From Rothia sp. SD9660Na (GTDB taxonomy: Bacteria > Actinomycetota > Actinomycetes > Actinomycetales > Micrococcaceae), in contig NZ_CP125946.1 of the NCBI RefSeq assembly GCF_030064065.1, positions 930,001 to 994,000 on the forward strand: 64,000 bases of DNA, written 5' to 3'. Below are positions 8,439 through 17,058 of this stretch, piece by piece. Made by a program: the position numbers and the translations under genes. Every line of letters begins with the position of its first letter. Position 1 is the stretch's first letter. The notes beneath the pieces were generated by a model that was not told where the DNA came from, did not search any database, and saw only the letters and a list, made by a program, of their open reading frames with translations.

Positions 8439-8536
8439 AGGCAGAGCGCCTAAGCCAGCAACCCTCTTGGTCTCGCGCGGGGTGCTCGCCCAATTCACCG
8501 CCAGCCCCGGTCCAGCTGGCTGTCGGCGCTCTGCCT
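8439..8536. other. Structured intergenic element between mutM and oleD, with a SAM-riboswitch-like core
   Basis: GGCAGAGCGCC at 8440-8450 is perfectly complementary to GGCGCTCTGCC at 8525-8535, and GCCAGC (8454-8459) to GCTGGC (8515-8520), enclosing about 55 bases. Inside on the + strand is AGCAACCC (8457-8464) and GGGTGCT (8480-8486), which can pair as AGC/GCT plus ACCC/GGGT with a bulged A. That is the form of the P3 helix of SAM-I/SAM-IV riboswitches (GCAACC...GGTGC). TAAGCC precedes it and AATTC follows. The two pairings exclude each other. No + strand gene follows, so this could be a bidirectional terminator for mutM and oleD, or a riboswitch relic left by a lost gene. The riboswitch reading is tentative. 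Confidence 0.35.
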
Positions 8537-8560
8537 GCCTATTCGAAAAGGGCTAGTTAT

Positions 8561-9625
8561 TTAGTTCCTACGAAATCTACGCCCGTAGTAGTCGCCCAGC
8601 CGCTCATACCCTTCCTCCAGGGAGACGGCAGGGGACCAGTCAAGGAGTTCCCGGGTGGTGCGCTGGTCGAACCAGTGGGCGGTAGACAGCTGCTCGGCTA
8701 AGAAAGAGGTCAGCGGGGGAATCTGCCCTGGGGCACAACGGGCCCAGGCCTTTTCCATCATCAGACCCAGCCCATAGGCCACGGACGCCGGCAGCGAGTA
8801 GGCCGGGGGCTTGACGCCGCAGGCGGTACACATACCGGCGATAATCTCACCGACCGGGCGGGGCTGGCCGTTGGTGACCACCAGGGGCACCCCGCGAATC
8901 GCTTCCAGTCGCTGGTAGCCGCGCACGAAAGCGTCCGCCCCGTTATCGATGTAAAGGGTATCAATCATGGCGGTGCCCCGGTTGAGCAGGGGCAGGCGGC
9001 CTGCGGCGGCACGGTCTAGGACGCGCTCCACCAGCTGGGTATCGCCGGGGCCCCAGACAATGTGGGGGCGCAGTACACCCACCCAGAAATCGTCCGTATC
9101 GTAGTCCAGAGCTAGCAGCTCAGACTCGGCCTTAGATCGGGCGTAGTTACCGCGGGCCTGGTCTGGGCTGGCAGGCGGGTTGCCTTCGCCCACGATAGAG
9201 GCTCCGGTGTGGGCTACAGAGGGCGAAGAGGTGTGCAGGAACTTGCCGATACCAACCGCGCGGGCAGCCTCAAGCAGGGTGCGGGTGCCCTCGACATTGA
9301 CCTGCCGGTAATCCTCCCATTCCCCGACCACAGACACCTTCGCGGCCAGATGGACAATCCCCTGAACACCGGTAATAGCCCGACGCACCGCCAGCTGGTC
9401 GGTGAGGGAACCCTGCACCTGGTCAAAGCGGTCGGCCAGGTGGGTGGGGAGCATCTGGGCGATGCCGGAGTCCCCACGCTGGAAGGCCCGTACCGTATAG
9501 CCTGCCCTCAGCAGGGCAAAGACAACCTCACGGCCCAGAAGCCCAGAGGCGCCGGTGACCAGTACCCGCTCAGACCGGGCGGGCTGGCAAACCTCGGGGG
9601 TGAGTGGACGCAGTGAAACTACCAC
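8561..9625 (-). CDS. oleD: OleD, NAD(P)-dependent 2-alkyl-3-ketoalkanoic acid reductase
   Basis: OleD reduces the 2-alkyl-3-ketoalkanoic acid made by OleA to the beta-hydroxy acid, the second step of head-to-head long-chain olefin synthesis. The 354-residue protein is an extended short-chain dehydrogenase of the 3-beta-hydroxysteroid dehydrogenase type. It has the Rossmann glycine motif VLVTGASGLLG (about 22-32), the VHLAAKV segment, and the active-site YARSK (Tyr-x3-Lys). It is the last gene of oleA-oleBC-oleD; its ATG at 9625 overlaps the oleBC stop by 7 bases, suggesting translational coupling. Assignment rests on both the family and the unmistakable neighbours. Confidence 0.88.
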   Translation of the reverse strand: MVVSLRPLTPEVCQPARSERVLVTGASGLLGREVVFALLRAGYTVRAFQRGDSGIAQMLPTHLADRFDQVQGSLTDQLAVRRAITGVQGIVHLAAKVSVVGEWEDYRQVNVEGTRTLLEAARAVGIGKFLHTSSPSVAHTGASIVGEGNPPASPDQARGNYARSKAESELLALDYDTDDFWVGVLRPHIVWGPGDTQLVERVLDRAAAGRLPLLNRGTAMIDTLYIDNGADAFVRGYQRLEAIRGVPLVVTNGQPRPVGEIIAGMCTACGVKPPAYSLPASVAYGLGLMMEKAWARCAPGQIPPLTSFLAEQLSTAHWFDQRTTRELLDWSPAVSLEEGYERLGDYYGRRFRRN

Positions 9626-12336
9626 GCGATAACCCCCTTGCCCAGACGGGCCTTTTTCCCCTGGAGGAGCTGCTGGGCCCAGGTAGCAAGCACCGGGCGG
9701 TCAATCTTCGAGTTGTGCCGCACATCGGTGGGGTGCTCAGCAACCACCAGCACAGCCGATATCTCTACCCCGGTTTCCGCCAGTACCCGCTCCCGCACCC
9801 GCTGGGCCAGGTCAGCCGGAGCCAAACCGTTGCGGGTCTTCTTGCCCCGGAAGGTGGGGCCAACCTCGGCCACGATCAGGACGGACGCCGCCCCGGCCGG
9901 GCCGGTAGCAACAGCGGCTGCCCGGCGCACCTCGGCATCGAGTTCGGCAGCCTGTTCCAGGGCAACCGGGGTGAGTACGCCCTGGGCGGTCACCAGTACG
10001 TGGGCAAGACGGCCCTCGACCCACAGACGTCCGCTGGCATCGAAATGCCCCACATCGCCGGTACGGTGCCAACCGGGGGTGGAGCTCGAAGTGCGCTCGG
10101 TGACCCAGAGGGTGTCGTAGCGGTCCTTGATGTGCGGGGCTGCTACCAGAATCTCACCGGTGATACCGGGCTCGGTGGTGACCTCGGTTGATGCGGTTCC
10201 ATCCGGCAGCAGGGGAGCAATCTGCAGGGCTGCCCCGTGGACGGGGGTACCAACGCAGACGCCGCCGCCAGCGCCGGGGAGCCCGGCTGCCGCGTCCTGC
10301 TCCGCCTCTTGAATTTCGGCAAAGGAAACGTCGGTGGTGGGCAGGGCCTCGGTCATGCCGTAGGGGGTGCGCAGGGAGGCTGCCGGGAGTAGAGCCTGCA
10401 GGCGGGCCAGCAGGGGAGAAGTGATAGGAGCCCCGGCTGAGAGCAGGGTAGTGACCTGCCCCAGGGCTGCCTGCTGCTGGCTGCTCAGGCCATCGACCGT
10501 TTCGAGTACGTTCATCAGGGCTGCCGGTGAGGCAAAGACTGTGGTTGCCCCGATTGCACCGGCAGCGGACGCCAGCGCGGAAGCGGTCAGGGTTTTGGGC
10601 TTGGTGACGTCCATGGCCGGGGTGACAGAGGTAGCCCCCAGGGCCGGGCCCAGCAAGGCAAAGGGGGCAAAGCCCGCCACCAGACCGCTGCCGGCAGCCA
10701 GATTGTAGGTGGCCGCGATGGTATCCCGCATAGCTGCCAGCTGGCGGTGGGTGTAGACCACGCCCTTGGCCGGGCCGGTGGAGCCTGATGTGTAGAGGAT
10801 GGCGGCGTCCGCATCGGGGTCAGGGTCGGTGACCGCAAAAATCTCGGGGGCCGCAAAATCATCGACCGCACCCACCACGCCCAGGGCTCGGGCCGCGGCA
10901 GTGGGGAGGGAACCGGCTGCAATGCGCTGGCCGGGCCAGCCCAGGGTTCGGGCCAGGGTGAGGGCAGCAGGTATACCGATGAGCCAGGACGGGCGCGCCC
11001 CCTTGAGCGCGCGCGTCAGGCCCGCAGCACCAAGGCCGGTATCGGCCACAACAATCACGGCCCCAATCGTGAGACAGGCGTAGATGAGAGTGGTGAGCTT
11101 AATGCCGGGTGGCACCAGCAGATTGACCCGGTCGCCGGGCTTCACCCCCAGTCTGTGCAGGCCAGAGGCAACCCGGTCTACCTCGGCAGCCAGTTCAGCC
11201 CACGAGAGCTGGGCGGCTACCTCGGTGCCATCCCCCTTGCTGCTCATATCAACGATAGCCAGGGTGGTGTCATCCGCCCGGTCTGCCAGCTCGGCTCCCA
11301 TGGGGCGGTAGGTAGCGGACGCCGGCACCCGGGCAGCGCGCGCAGTGAGGTGGAGCTCCCGCTGGGTCGTGCCGGTGACGAAGTGCTCGGTCAGCCAGGC
11401 CAGAATGGGGCTGGCGATGTCTTCATCTTCGGCAACTAGGTGGCTGGCGGTTTCAAAACGGTGAATGTCGGTCTGGGGCAGGCGGGTAGCCAGGTCGGCC
11501 ATGTAGCGGCGCTGGAAGACCGGGTCTTTAGTGCCCCAGAGCATGAGGGCAGGTACATCGAGCTCGGTAATGCCTTCGGCGACAGAGACCATAGGGCGGT
11601 AGCTGGCAGCCGCTTCGGTTGCGGGAATATCGGCAACAAAATTGCGCACGCCCGCCCGGTGCTCGGCGGTGGTGTAGGGCAGCTTGTAAGCCTTCTTGAC
11701 CGCAGCATCAAGCCCGCCCTGGGCCAGGCCCAGAGTCACGTCGATAAAGGCGGTTGATTTTTCGGTCGCCCAGGAATGCAGAGCCGGGTTGAGGGCCGCC
11801 TGCAGGGCTACCGGGATCTTCTCACCGGCGTCATGAAAAACAGCGGTGTTGGTCAGCATGACACCCGAGACAATCTCACGGTGGCGCAGGGCCCAGCCCA
11901 GCGAGATCAGCCCGCCCCAGTCGTGGGCCAGTGTAACCAGGGGAAGCTCGGTGCTATCGAGACCTAAAGCGGCGGTAAAGTCACCCAGGTCAGCGATACG
12001 GTCTGAGAGGGAGCGGGTCAGGCCGGTGCGCTCCGAATAGCCCATATCGAGCTGGTCTACCGCTACAACGCGCCAGGGCTGCTCGGCATCAGTGGCGGCA
12101 ACGATGACCGACCGCCAGAGATAGGACCATGTGGGGTTGCCGTGCACCGCCAGCACGGTACCGACCGGGGTGCGCCCGGCGGCCTCGAGCACTGGGCCGT
12201 TATCGAGGTAGTGCCAGCGGCGGCTAGCCCCGGCTTTTTCTACCGGGGCGGACGCGGGCACCTGCAGCTGGTGGGACCAGGCAGGGTCAACTCCGGGCCA
12301 GAGGGCAGGAACAGGAGTGAGCTGAGAAAAGGTCAT
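9619..12336 (-). CDS. oleBC: OleBC fusion: beta-lactone decarboxylase plus beta-lactone synthetase
   Basis: A 905-residue fusion. Residues 1 to about 325 are an alpha/beta hydrolase of the haloalkane-dehalogenase type (OleB): HGNPTWSYLWR oxyanion region and nucleophile Asp139 in LAHDWGG. From about 335 onward it is an acyl-adenylate-forming enzyme (OleC) with the ATP-binding motif ILYTSGSTGPAKG, TPYGMTE and the acidic HRTGDVG. In the known pathway OleC closes the beta-hydroxy acid to a beta-lactone with ATP, and OleB removes CO2 to give a cis-alkene. The fusion is the actinobacterial arrangement known from Micrococcus luteus; Gram-negative species have separate genes. oleA ends 8 bases upstream and oleD overlaps downstream. 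Confidence 0.93.
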   Translation of the reverse strand: MTFSQLTPVPALWPGVDPAWSHQLQVPASAPVEKAGASRRWHYLDNGPVLEAAGRTPVGTVLAVHGNPTWSYLWRSVIVAATDAEQPWRVVAVDQLDMGYSERTGLTRSLSDRIADLGDFTAALGLDSTELPLVTLAHDWGGLISLGWALRHREIVSGVMLTNTAVFHDAGEKIPVALQAALNPALHSWATEKSTAFIDVTLGLAQGGLDAAVKKAYKLPYTTAEHRAGVRNFVADIPATEAAASYRPMVSVAEGITELDVPALMLWGTKDPVFQRRYMADLATRLPQTDIHRFETASHLVAEDEDIASPILAWLTEHFVTGTTQRELHLTARAARVPASATYRPMGAELADRADDTTLAIVDMSSKGDGTEVAAQLSWAELAAEVDRVASGLHRLGVKPGDRVNLLVPPGIKLTTLIYACLTIGAVIVVADTGLGAAGLTRALKGARPSWLIGIPAALTLARTLGWPGQRIAAGSLPTAAARALGVVGAVDDFAAPEIFAVTDPDPDADAAILYTSGSTGPAKGVVYTHRQLAAMRDTIAATYNLAAGSGLVAGFAPFALLGPALGATSVTPAMDVTKPKTLTASALASAAGAIGATTVFASPAALMNVLETVDGLSSQQQAALGQVTTLLSAGAPITSPLLARLQALLPAASLRTPYGMTEALPTTDVSFAEIQEAEQDAAAGLPGAGGGVCVGTPVHGAALQIAPLLPDGTASTEVTTEPGITGEILVAAPHIKDRYDTLWVTERTSSSTPGWHRTGDVGHFDASGRLWVEGRLAHVLVTAQGVLTPVALEQAAELDAEVRRAAAVATGPAGAASVLIVAEVGPTFRGKKTRNGLAPADLAQRVRERVLAETGVEISAVLVVAEHPTDVRHNSKIDRPVLATWAQQLLQGKKARLGKGVIAW

Positions 12337-12344
12337 AGTGGCTC

Positions 12345-13376
12345 CTACCAGGTGATTTCCATGAGAGCGGTATTCAGACCGGAGCCCACACCCATGCAGA
12401 GAATACGGTCACCGGCTACGAAGTGGGCGCTTTCCTCAGCCAGGGTCATGGGAAGGGCGGCTGCCGCCACGTTGCCCCAGACCGGGAAGGTCATGGGGAT
12501 GCGCTCACGGTCGATACCCACGGCCTCAATAATCGCGTTGGTGTGGGCGTTAGAAATCTGGTGGGTTACATAGGAGCGCATATTGCCCCAGTCCCAGCCG
12601 TTCTGGTGGGCTTCTTCCCAGGCTTCAGCGACCAGCTGCAGGCCGTGCTTGAGCAGACCGGCGGCGTCCGTATTCATCCCCTGGTCGGCTTCACCGCCAA
12701 TGCAGAGGTTGCGGTGCTCGGTTCCCGCGCGGGAGACCGAACCGATAATCTTGTGGCCCGTCGGGTGCAGGTCGGAGCGGCCAATGACGGCGGCCGCGGC
12801 TCCCGAGCCCAGGGTCAGGGTGGCGAACTGGGCCAGCACGTCGTCTCGGGTTGAATCGGGGCGGTTGAGCTGGCGCAGGGCGGTGGCGTGCCAGGGTGAG
12901 GGGTCTTCACCGTCCACAATCAGGGCGTAGTCGATAGCTCCGGCATCAATCATGGTGGCGGCAACTGTAATACCGTTGACGAAGCCCAAGCAGGCGTTGG
13001 TGATATCGAAGTTCAGGGCGTGGCGGGACAGGCCCAGACGGTCGTGAATACCCACGGCCACTGCCGGCTCAAAATTATCGCGGGTGACCGAGGTATTAAT
13101 AATCAGCCCGATCTGTTCCTTGCTGATACCGGCCTGGGCGATAGCCTGCTCAGCAGCCTGCACCGCGCCGTCCTCAAAATGCATGGCCGGGCCCCAGGAG
13201 CGGCGCTCGCTAATACCGGCAAGGCGTTCCAGCAGGCCCTTGGGCATCTTGAGTCGTTTGTAGGTGGCCGCTAGCTGCTCGTCAAAGTAGGAGCTGGTGA
13301 CGACCTCCGGCGGTAGCACCTTGGTTACCGATAGCAGGGAGGCGTTCTTGTGGCGAATATCTGAATTAGCGGTCAA
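12345..13376 (-). CDS. oleA: OleA, thiolase-family head-to-head acyl condensing enzyme
   Basis: OleA joins two fatty acyl-CoA molecules by a non-decarboxylative Claisen condensation, giving a 2-alkyl-3-ketoalkanoic acid. The 343-residue protein has the KAS III-like thiolase fold. The nucleophile is Cys129 in DITNACLGF, with the histidine in THQISNAHTN and the Asn in VWGNVAAAALP completing the site. A Glu in NFEPAV (residue 103) sits where OleA, unlike FabH, has its catalytic glutamate, contributed from the partner subunit. The gene heads the ole operon and is divergent from smc, with about 200 bases between starts. Distinct from fabH in this window. Confidence 0.93.
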   Translation of the reverse strand: MTANSDIRHKNASLLSVTKVLPPEVVTSSYFDEQLAATYKRLKMPKGLLERLAGISERRSWGPAMHFEDGAVQAAEQAIAQAGISKEQIGLIINTSVTRDNFEPAVAVGIHDRLGLSRHALNFDITNACLGFVNGITVAATMIDAGAIDYALIVDGEDPSPWHATALRQLNRPDSTRDDVLAQFATLTLGSGAAAAVIGRSDLHPTGHKIIGSVSRAGTEHRNLCIGGEADQGMNTDAAGLLKHGLQLVAEAWEEAHQNGWDWGNMRSYVTHQISNAHTNAIIEAVGIDRERIPMTFPVWGNVAAAALPMTLAEESAHFVAGDRILCMGVGSGLNTALMEITW

Positions 13377-13576
13377 TCTACTCTTCTAGCCTTAGTGCGG
13401 ACTTGGGCAAGCCCGTTTTTGAAGAAACAGGGCACTTTTTCAATAATATGCTCCGGCGGGGCAGGTGGGGTGATTGATGGCGCGGGTTCATCTCACACCG
13501 AACAGGGGCGTGGGCCTGCGGTAAAGTGGTAAGCCGACCCAAACCCGTTCTTACCCAACCGATGGGGCCCACCACT

Positions 13577-16500
13577 ATGTACCTAAAATCTTTGACCGTG
13601 CGCGGCTTCAAGTCTTTTGCGTCGGCTACAGTGTTTGAGTTTGAGCCCGGCTTGAATGTGCTGGTGGGGCCAAACGGGTCGGGTAAGTCGAACGTGGTGG
13701 ATGCCCTTGCCTGGGTGATGGGCGCCCAGGGGGCTAAGCAGCTGCGCGGTGGCGCCATGAAGGACGTCATTTTTGCTGGCGGTGGTTCCCGCGGTGCGCT
13801 GGGGCGCGCCAGGGTTGAGCTGGTGATTGATAACGAGGACGGCGCCCTGCCGTTGCCTCATGCTGAGATTCGGCTTTCGCGCACCATGTTTTCTGCCGGT
13901 GGTTCTGAGTACGAGATTAACGGGGAGCCTGCCCGCCTGGCTGATGTGCAGGACCTACTGGCGGACGCCGGTGTGGGTCGGGAGCACTACACCCTGGTGG
14001 GGCAGGGGCAGGTCGATAAGATTTTGCACGGTACCGCTGATGACCGCCGCGAGCTGATTGAGCAGGCTGCCGGCTTGCTCAAGCACCGTAAGCGCCAGGC
14101 GAAGACCGCGAGCATGCTTGATGATGTGAAGACCAATCTTGACCGGCTGGAGGATCTAGCCGGTGAGCTGGCTGAGCAGCTGGAAGGACGTCGGGAGCAG
14201 GCTGACGCGGCTCGGGCAGCTAGCGAGGTGGCGGGCCGTGTTCGCAGCTTGACCGCTGATCTTCTGGCTCATGACGCGCGTGCCATGATGCAGGAGCGGG
14301 TAGCCGAGCAGGCTGCTGGCCAACAGGCTGAGGCTGCCCGCCTACGGGCGCAGGAGCGCATCCGCGCCATCGAGGGGCAGCTGGGGGAGTTGGCCGAGGC
14401 CCAGCAGGTAGCCCAGCAGGCTCTGGATGAAGTCACCCAGCGCCGTACCTCCCTGAAAGAGGTGGCCCACCTGGTGGAGACGGTCCAGCTGGTGGCTGCT
14501 GAACGTTTGTCCGCCTCCCACCACCAGGAAGAAGACCAGGACGCCGCCACCCACCTGGTTTCGGCTCAACAGGCCTGTGCCCGGGAGGAAGAAAATCTTG
14601 AGCGGGCCCGGGAGGCGGGGAAAGCAGCTGAAGAAGAACGTACCGCTGCCCACTCTGCCCTGGAAAAGGCCCAGGCTGAGCAAAGTGCAGCCCAGCAGGC
14701 ACTGGCTACGGCAGATCAGCAGGTGCGGGACTATAAGGAGAACCTGTCGCAGCTCACCGCCCAGCTGGCTACCGCCCGCGTAGCTTTTGAGCGAGCCGGT
14801 GAAGAGGCCGCCCGTCGAGTAGCTGAGTATGCCGAGGCTAAAGAGCAGGGGGCTTCAGCCGGTGCTGATACCGAGCGGGCCCAGGCGGCCGTGAACGGCT
14901 ACCGGGAGCAGCTAGAGCGGGCCGAAGCTGAAGAAGAAAACCTGCGTCGGGCGCGGCAGCAGGCGAGCGAAACGGTGGAATCCAGCCGCAAAGAGCTATA
15001 TCAAGTTCAGGTAAAGCTTCATGCTGCTCGGGCCCGCTACGAGGCCCTTGAGGCAGCCTGGCGGCATGATGATGCCAAAAGTGGGGAGGGTGAAGGTCTC
15101 CGCCAGCAGGCCCTGGAGCAGGGGGCTCAGGAACTTATTTCTCTACTTGAGATTGAAGATACCTGGCAGGCTGCTGTGGCTGCTGCCCTGGGCCCCTATC
15201 TGAGAGCCCTCACCCTGACGAGCGGTGAGTCCCTGCCTACTGGAGTAACCCAGCTGTATTCCTTTGAGGGTGACCTTGAGCAGTTTGACCTGCGCGAATT
15301 ATCTGTAGCTCAAGCTGAGGTTTATCAAGCCCGCCCGCTGGCGGACGTCCTGACCGCACCGCAGGCCCACAGTCGCGCCCTCGCCGTGCTCACCGCCGAT
15401 ACCTACCTGACTCCCGACGAGGAAGCCGCCCGTGCCCTGGTAGCTGCCCACCCTGGCGTCCGCGCTGTGACCCCCGACGGTACCGTGCTGACCGCAGGCT
15501 CAACGCTCTACCCCTCCCAAGAGCGGCCCCTGACTGAACGCTACGCTGAACTCACCCGAGCTCAGCAGACCCTCCGAGAGCTTGCCCAGCAACAGGAGCA
15601 GGCAGAGAGTGCCCACCAGCAGGCCGAAGAGGCACTAAAGACTGCTCAGGAGGCTGAAAAAGCCCAGGCCCGCACCACTGGTTCACTCACGGCCCAGCTA
15701 GCTGCCGCCCGGGCAGACCTTGCCACCCTCACCGGTAGGGCAGAAAGCTCACAGGCAGCCCTCGATCGTCTGCAAGAAGCCGCCACCCGCGCCGAAGAAG
15801 CCCAAAAAGAGACCCAACGGCACGTGGAGGCTGCCCAAGAGGCCCTGGCTCGGGCCCGCGGCACGGAACCCCAAGCAGACAACGTTACCCTGCGCGAGGC
15901 CGTCCGCACCGCAGAAAAAACCCTGGTTGACGCCCAGGAAGCTAAAACCCTCGCCGAGGCCACAGCAACCTACGCCCGCGAAAAAGAGGAAGCCGCCCAA
16001 GCCCGTCTCATCCAGGCCCAAGAAGCCCTGGACGCCCTCGAAAAGGCTGAGGAGGCTCGTCAGCTGCGCCAACAAGAGGCCGCTGACGCCGGGTATCGTG
16101 CCCGCAGGGTAGCTGTCTGCGCCCAGGCTCTGACGCTGGCCCTCGAACAGGTGGAGAGCCAGGAGAACGAGGAACACCTCAAGGCTCTGGCCCGCGCTGA
16201 GCAGGCCCAGCAGGTGCTCACCGCTACCCGAGAAGAACTGGCCGGTGCCCAGACCTCCCTGGCTGCCGCCCTGACCCTGCAGGCTGAATCGTCGGCCCAG
16301 GGCGCCCGCGTTGAAGCCCGCTGGGAAGCCCTGACCCAGCGGATAGATAGCGAACTAGGGCTCAGCCTTGAGACCCTGCTAGAGAGCCACAAAGCCAGTG
16401 ACCTGCCCCGGAAGGATATCGAGACTGACCTGGCGGCAGCCGAGGCAGAGCTGACCCGTCTGGGGGTTATCAACCCCCTAGCCCTTGAAGAATATGAGGC

Positions 16501-17053
16501 CCTCGAACAACGCCATAGCTACCTGCGCCAGCAGATTAAAGACATCAAGACCTCGCGGGCAGACCTGCGGGCCGTGATGAAGGACGTAACCGACCAGATT
16601 GAAACCTCTTTCAGCCGGGCTCTGGCCGATGTGCAGGTGGAGTTCAGCCGGATTTTCGCCCTGCTCTTTCCCGGCGGCCAGGCCGAACTGGTGCTGGCAG
16701 ACCCTAACGACCTTGAGCACAGCGGGCTTGACATCCGAGTGACACCGGCCGGTAAGAAGGTCACCCGTCTTTCCCTGCTCTCTGGCGGCGAGCGCACCCT
16801 GGCCTCCCTGGCCCTGCTCCTGGCGGTTTTTATGGCCCGCCCTGCCCCCTTCTATGTGCTCGATGAGGTAGAAGCGGCGCTTGATGACCGTAACCTGGGC
16901 CGTCTGCTGGAGGTGCTGGGGCAGTTGCGGGAGAAGTCCCAGCTGCTGATGATTACCCACCACCAGCGCACCATGGCCCAGGCCGATACCCTCTACGGCA
17001 TCACCATGCGGCAGGGGGTTTCAAGCGTGCTCTCGCACCGCCTAGCGGACTAG
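13577..17053 (+). CDS. smc: Chromosome segregation protein SMC
   Basis: SMC is the ATPase of the bacterial condensin complex and works with ScpA and ScpB. The 1158-residue protein shows the N-terminal ATPase half with Walker A GPNGSGKSN (about 32-40), two long coiled coils rich in Ala, Glu, Gln and Arg on either side of a hinge (about residues 520-660), and the C-terminal half with signature LSGGERTLASLALLLA, Walker B YVLDEVEAALDD and the H-loop MITHHQ. The frame is open from 13526, but MYLKSLTVRGFKSF is the family start, so the start is ATG 13577. ftsY normally follows directly; here a convergent MFS gene lies between. Confidence 0.97.
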   Translation: MYLKSLTVRGFKSFASATVFEFEPGLNVLVGPNGSGKSNVVDALAWVMGAQGAKQLRGGAMKDVIFAGGGSRGALGRARVELVIDNEDGALPLPHAEIRLSRTMFSAGGSEYEINGEPARLADVQDLLADAGVGREHYTLVGQGQVDKILHGTADDRRELIEQAAGLLKHRKRQAKTASMLDDVKTNLDRLEDLAGELAEQLEGRREQADAARAASEVAGRVRSLTADLLAHDARAMMQERVAEQAAGQQAEAARLRAQERIRAIEGQLGELAEAQQVAQQALDEVTQRRTSLKEVAHLVETVQLVAAERLSASHHQEEDQDAATHLVSAQQACAREEENLERAREAGKAAEEERTAAHSALEKAQAEQSAAQQALATADQQVRDYKENLSQLTAQLATARVAFERAGEEAARRVAEYAEAKEQGASAGADTERAQAAVNGYREQLERAEAEEENLRRARQQASETVESSRKELYQVQVKLHAARARYEALEAAWRHDDAKSGEGEGLRQQALEQGAQELISLLEIEDTWQAAVAAALGPYLRALTLTSGESLPTGVTQLYSFEGDLEQFDLRELSVAQAEVYQARPLADVLTAPQAHSRALAVLTADTYLTPDEEAARALVAAHPGVRAVTPDGTVLTAGSTLYPSQERPLTERYAELTRAQQTLRELAQQQEQAESAHQQAEEALKTAQEAEKAQARTTGSLTAQLAAARADLATLTGRAESSQAALDRLQEAATRAEEAQKETQRHVEAAQEALARARGTEPQADNVTLREAVRTAEKTLVDAQEAKTLAEATATYAREKEEAAQARLIQAQEALDALEKAEEARQLRQQEAADAGYRARRVAVCAQALTLALEQVESQENEEHLKALARAEQAQQVLTATREELAGAQTSLAAALTLQAESSAQGARVEARWEALTQRIDSELGLSLETLLESHKASDLPRKDIETDLAAAEAELTRLGVINPLALEEYEALEQRHSYLRQQIKDIKTSRADLRAVMKDVTDQIETSFSRALADVQVEFSRIFALLFPGGQAELVLADPNDLEHSGLDIRVTPAGKKVTRLSLLSGGERTLASLALLLAVFMARPAPFYVLDEVEAALDDRNLGRLLEVLGQLREKSQLLMITHHQRTMAQADTLYGITMRQGVSSVLSHRLAD

Positions 17054-17058
17054 GGTAG

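Noticed and set aside
9812..12573. Many long open frames antisense to the oleBC and oleA genes
   Set aside because: They are frame shadows of GC-rich coding DNA with Arg/Pro/Ala-rich, low-complexity translations and no start signals.
13577..17053. Repeated Ala/Glu/Gln blocks in smc considered as a DNA repeat array
   Set aside because: They are ordinary coiled-coil heptads of the SMC arms, not tandem DNA repeats.
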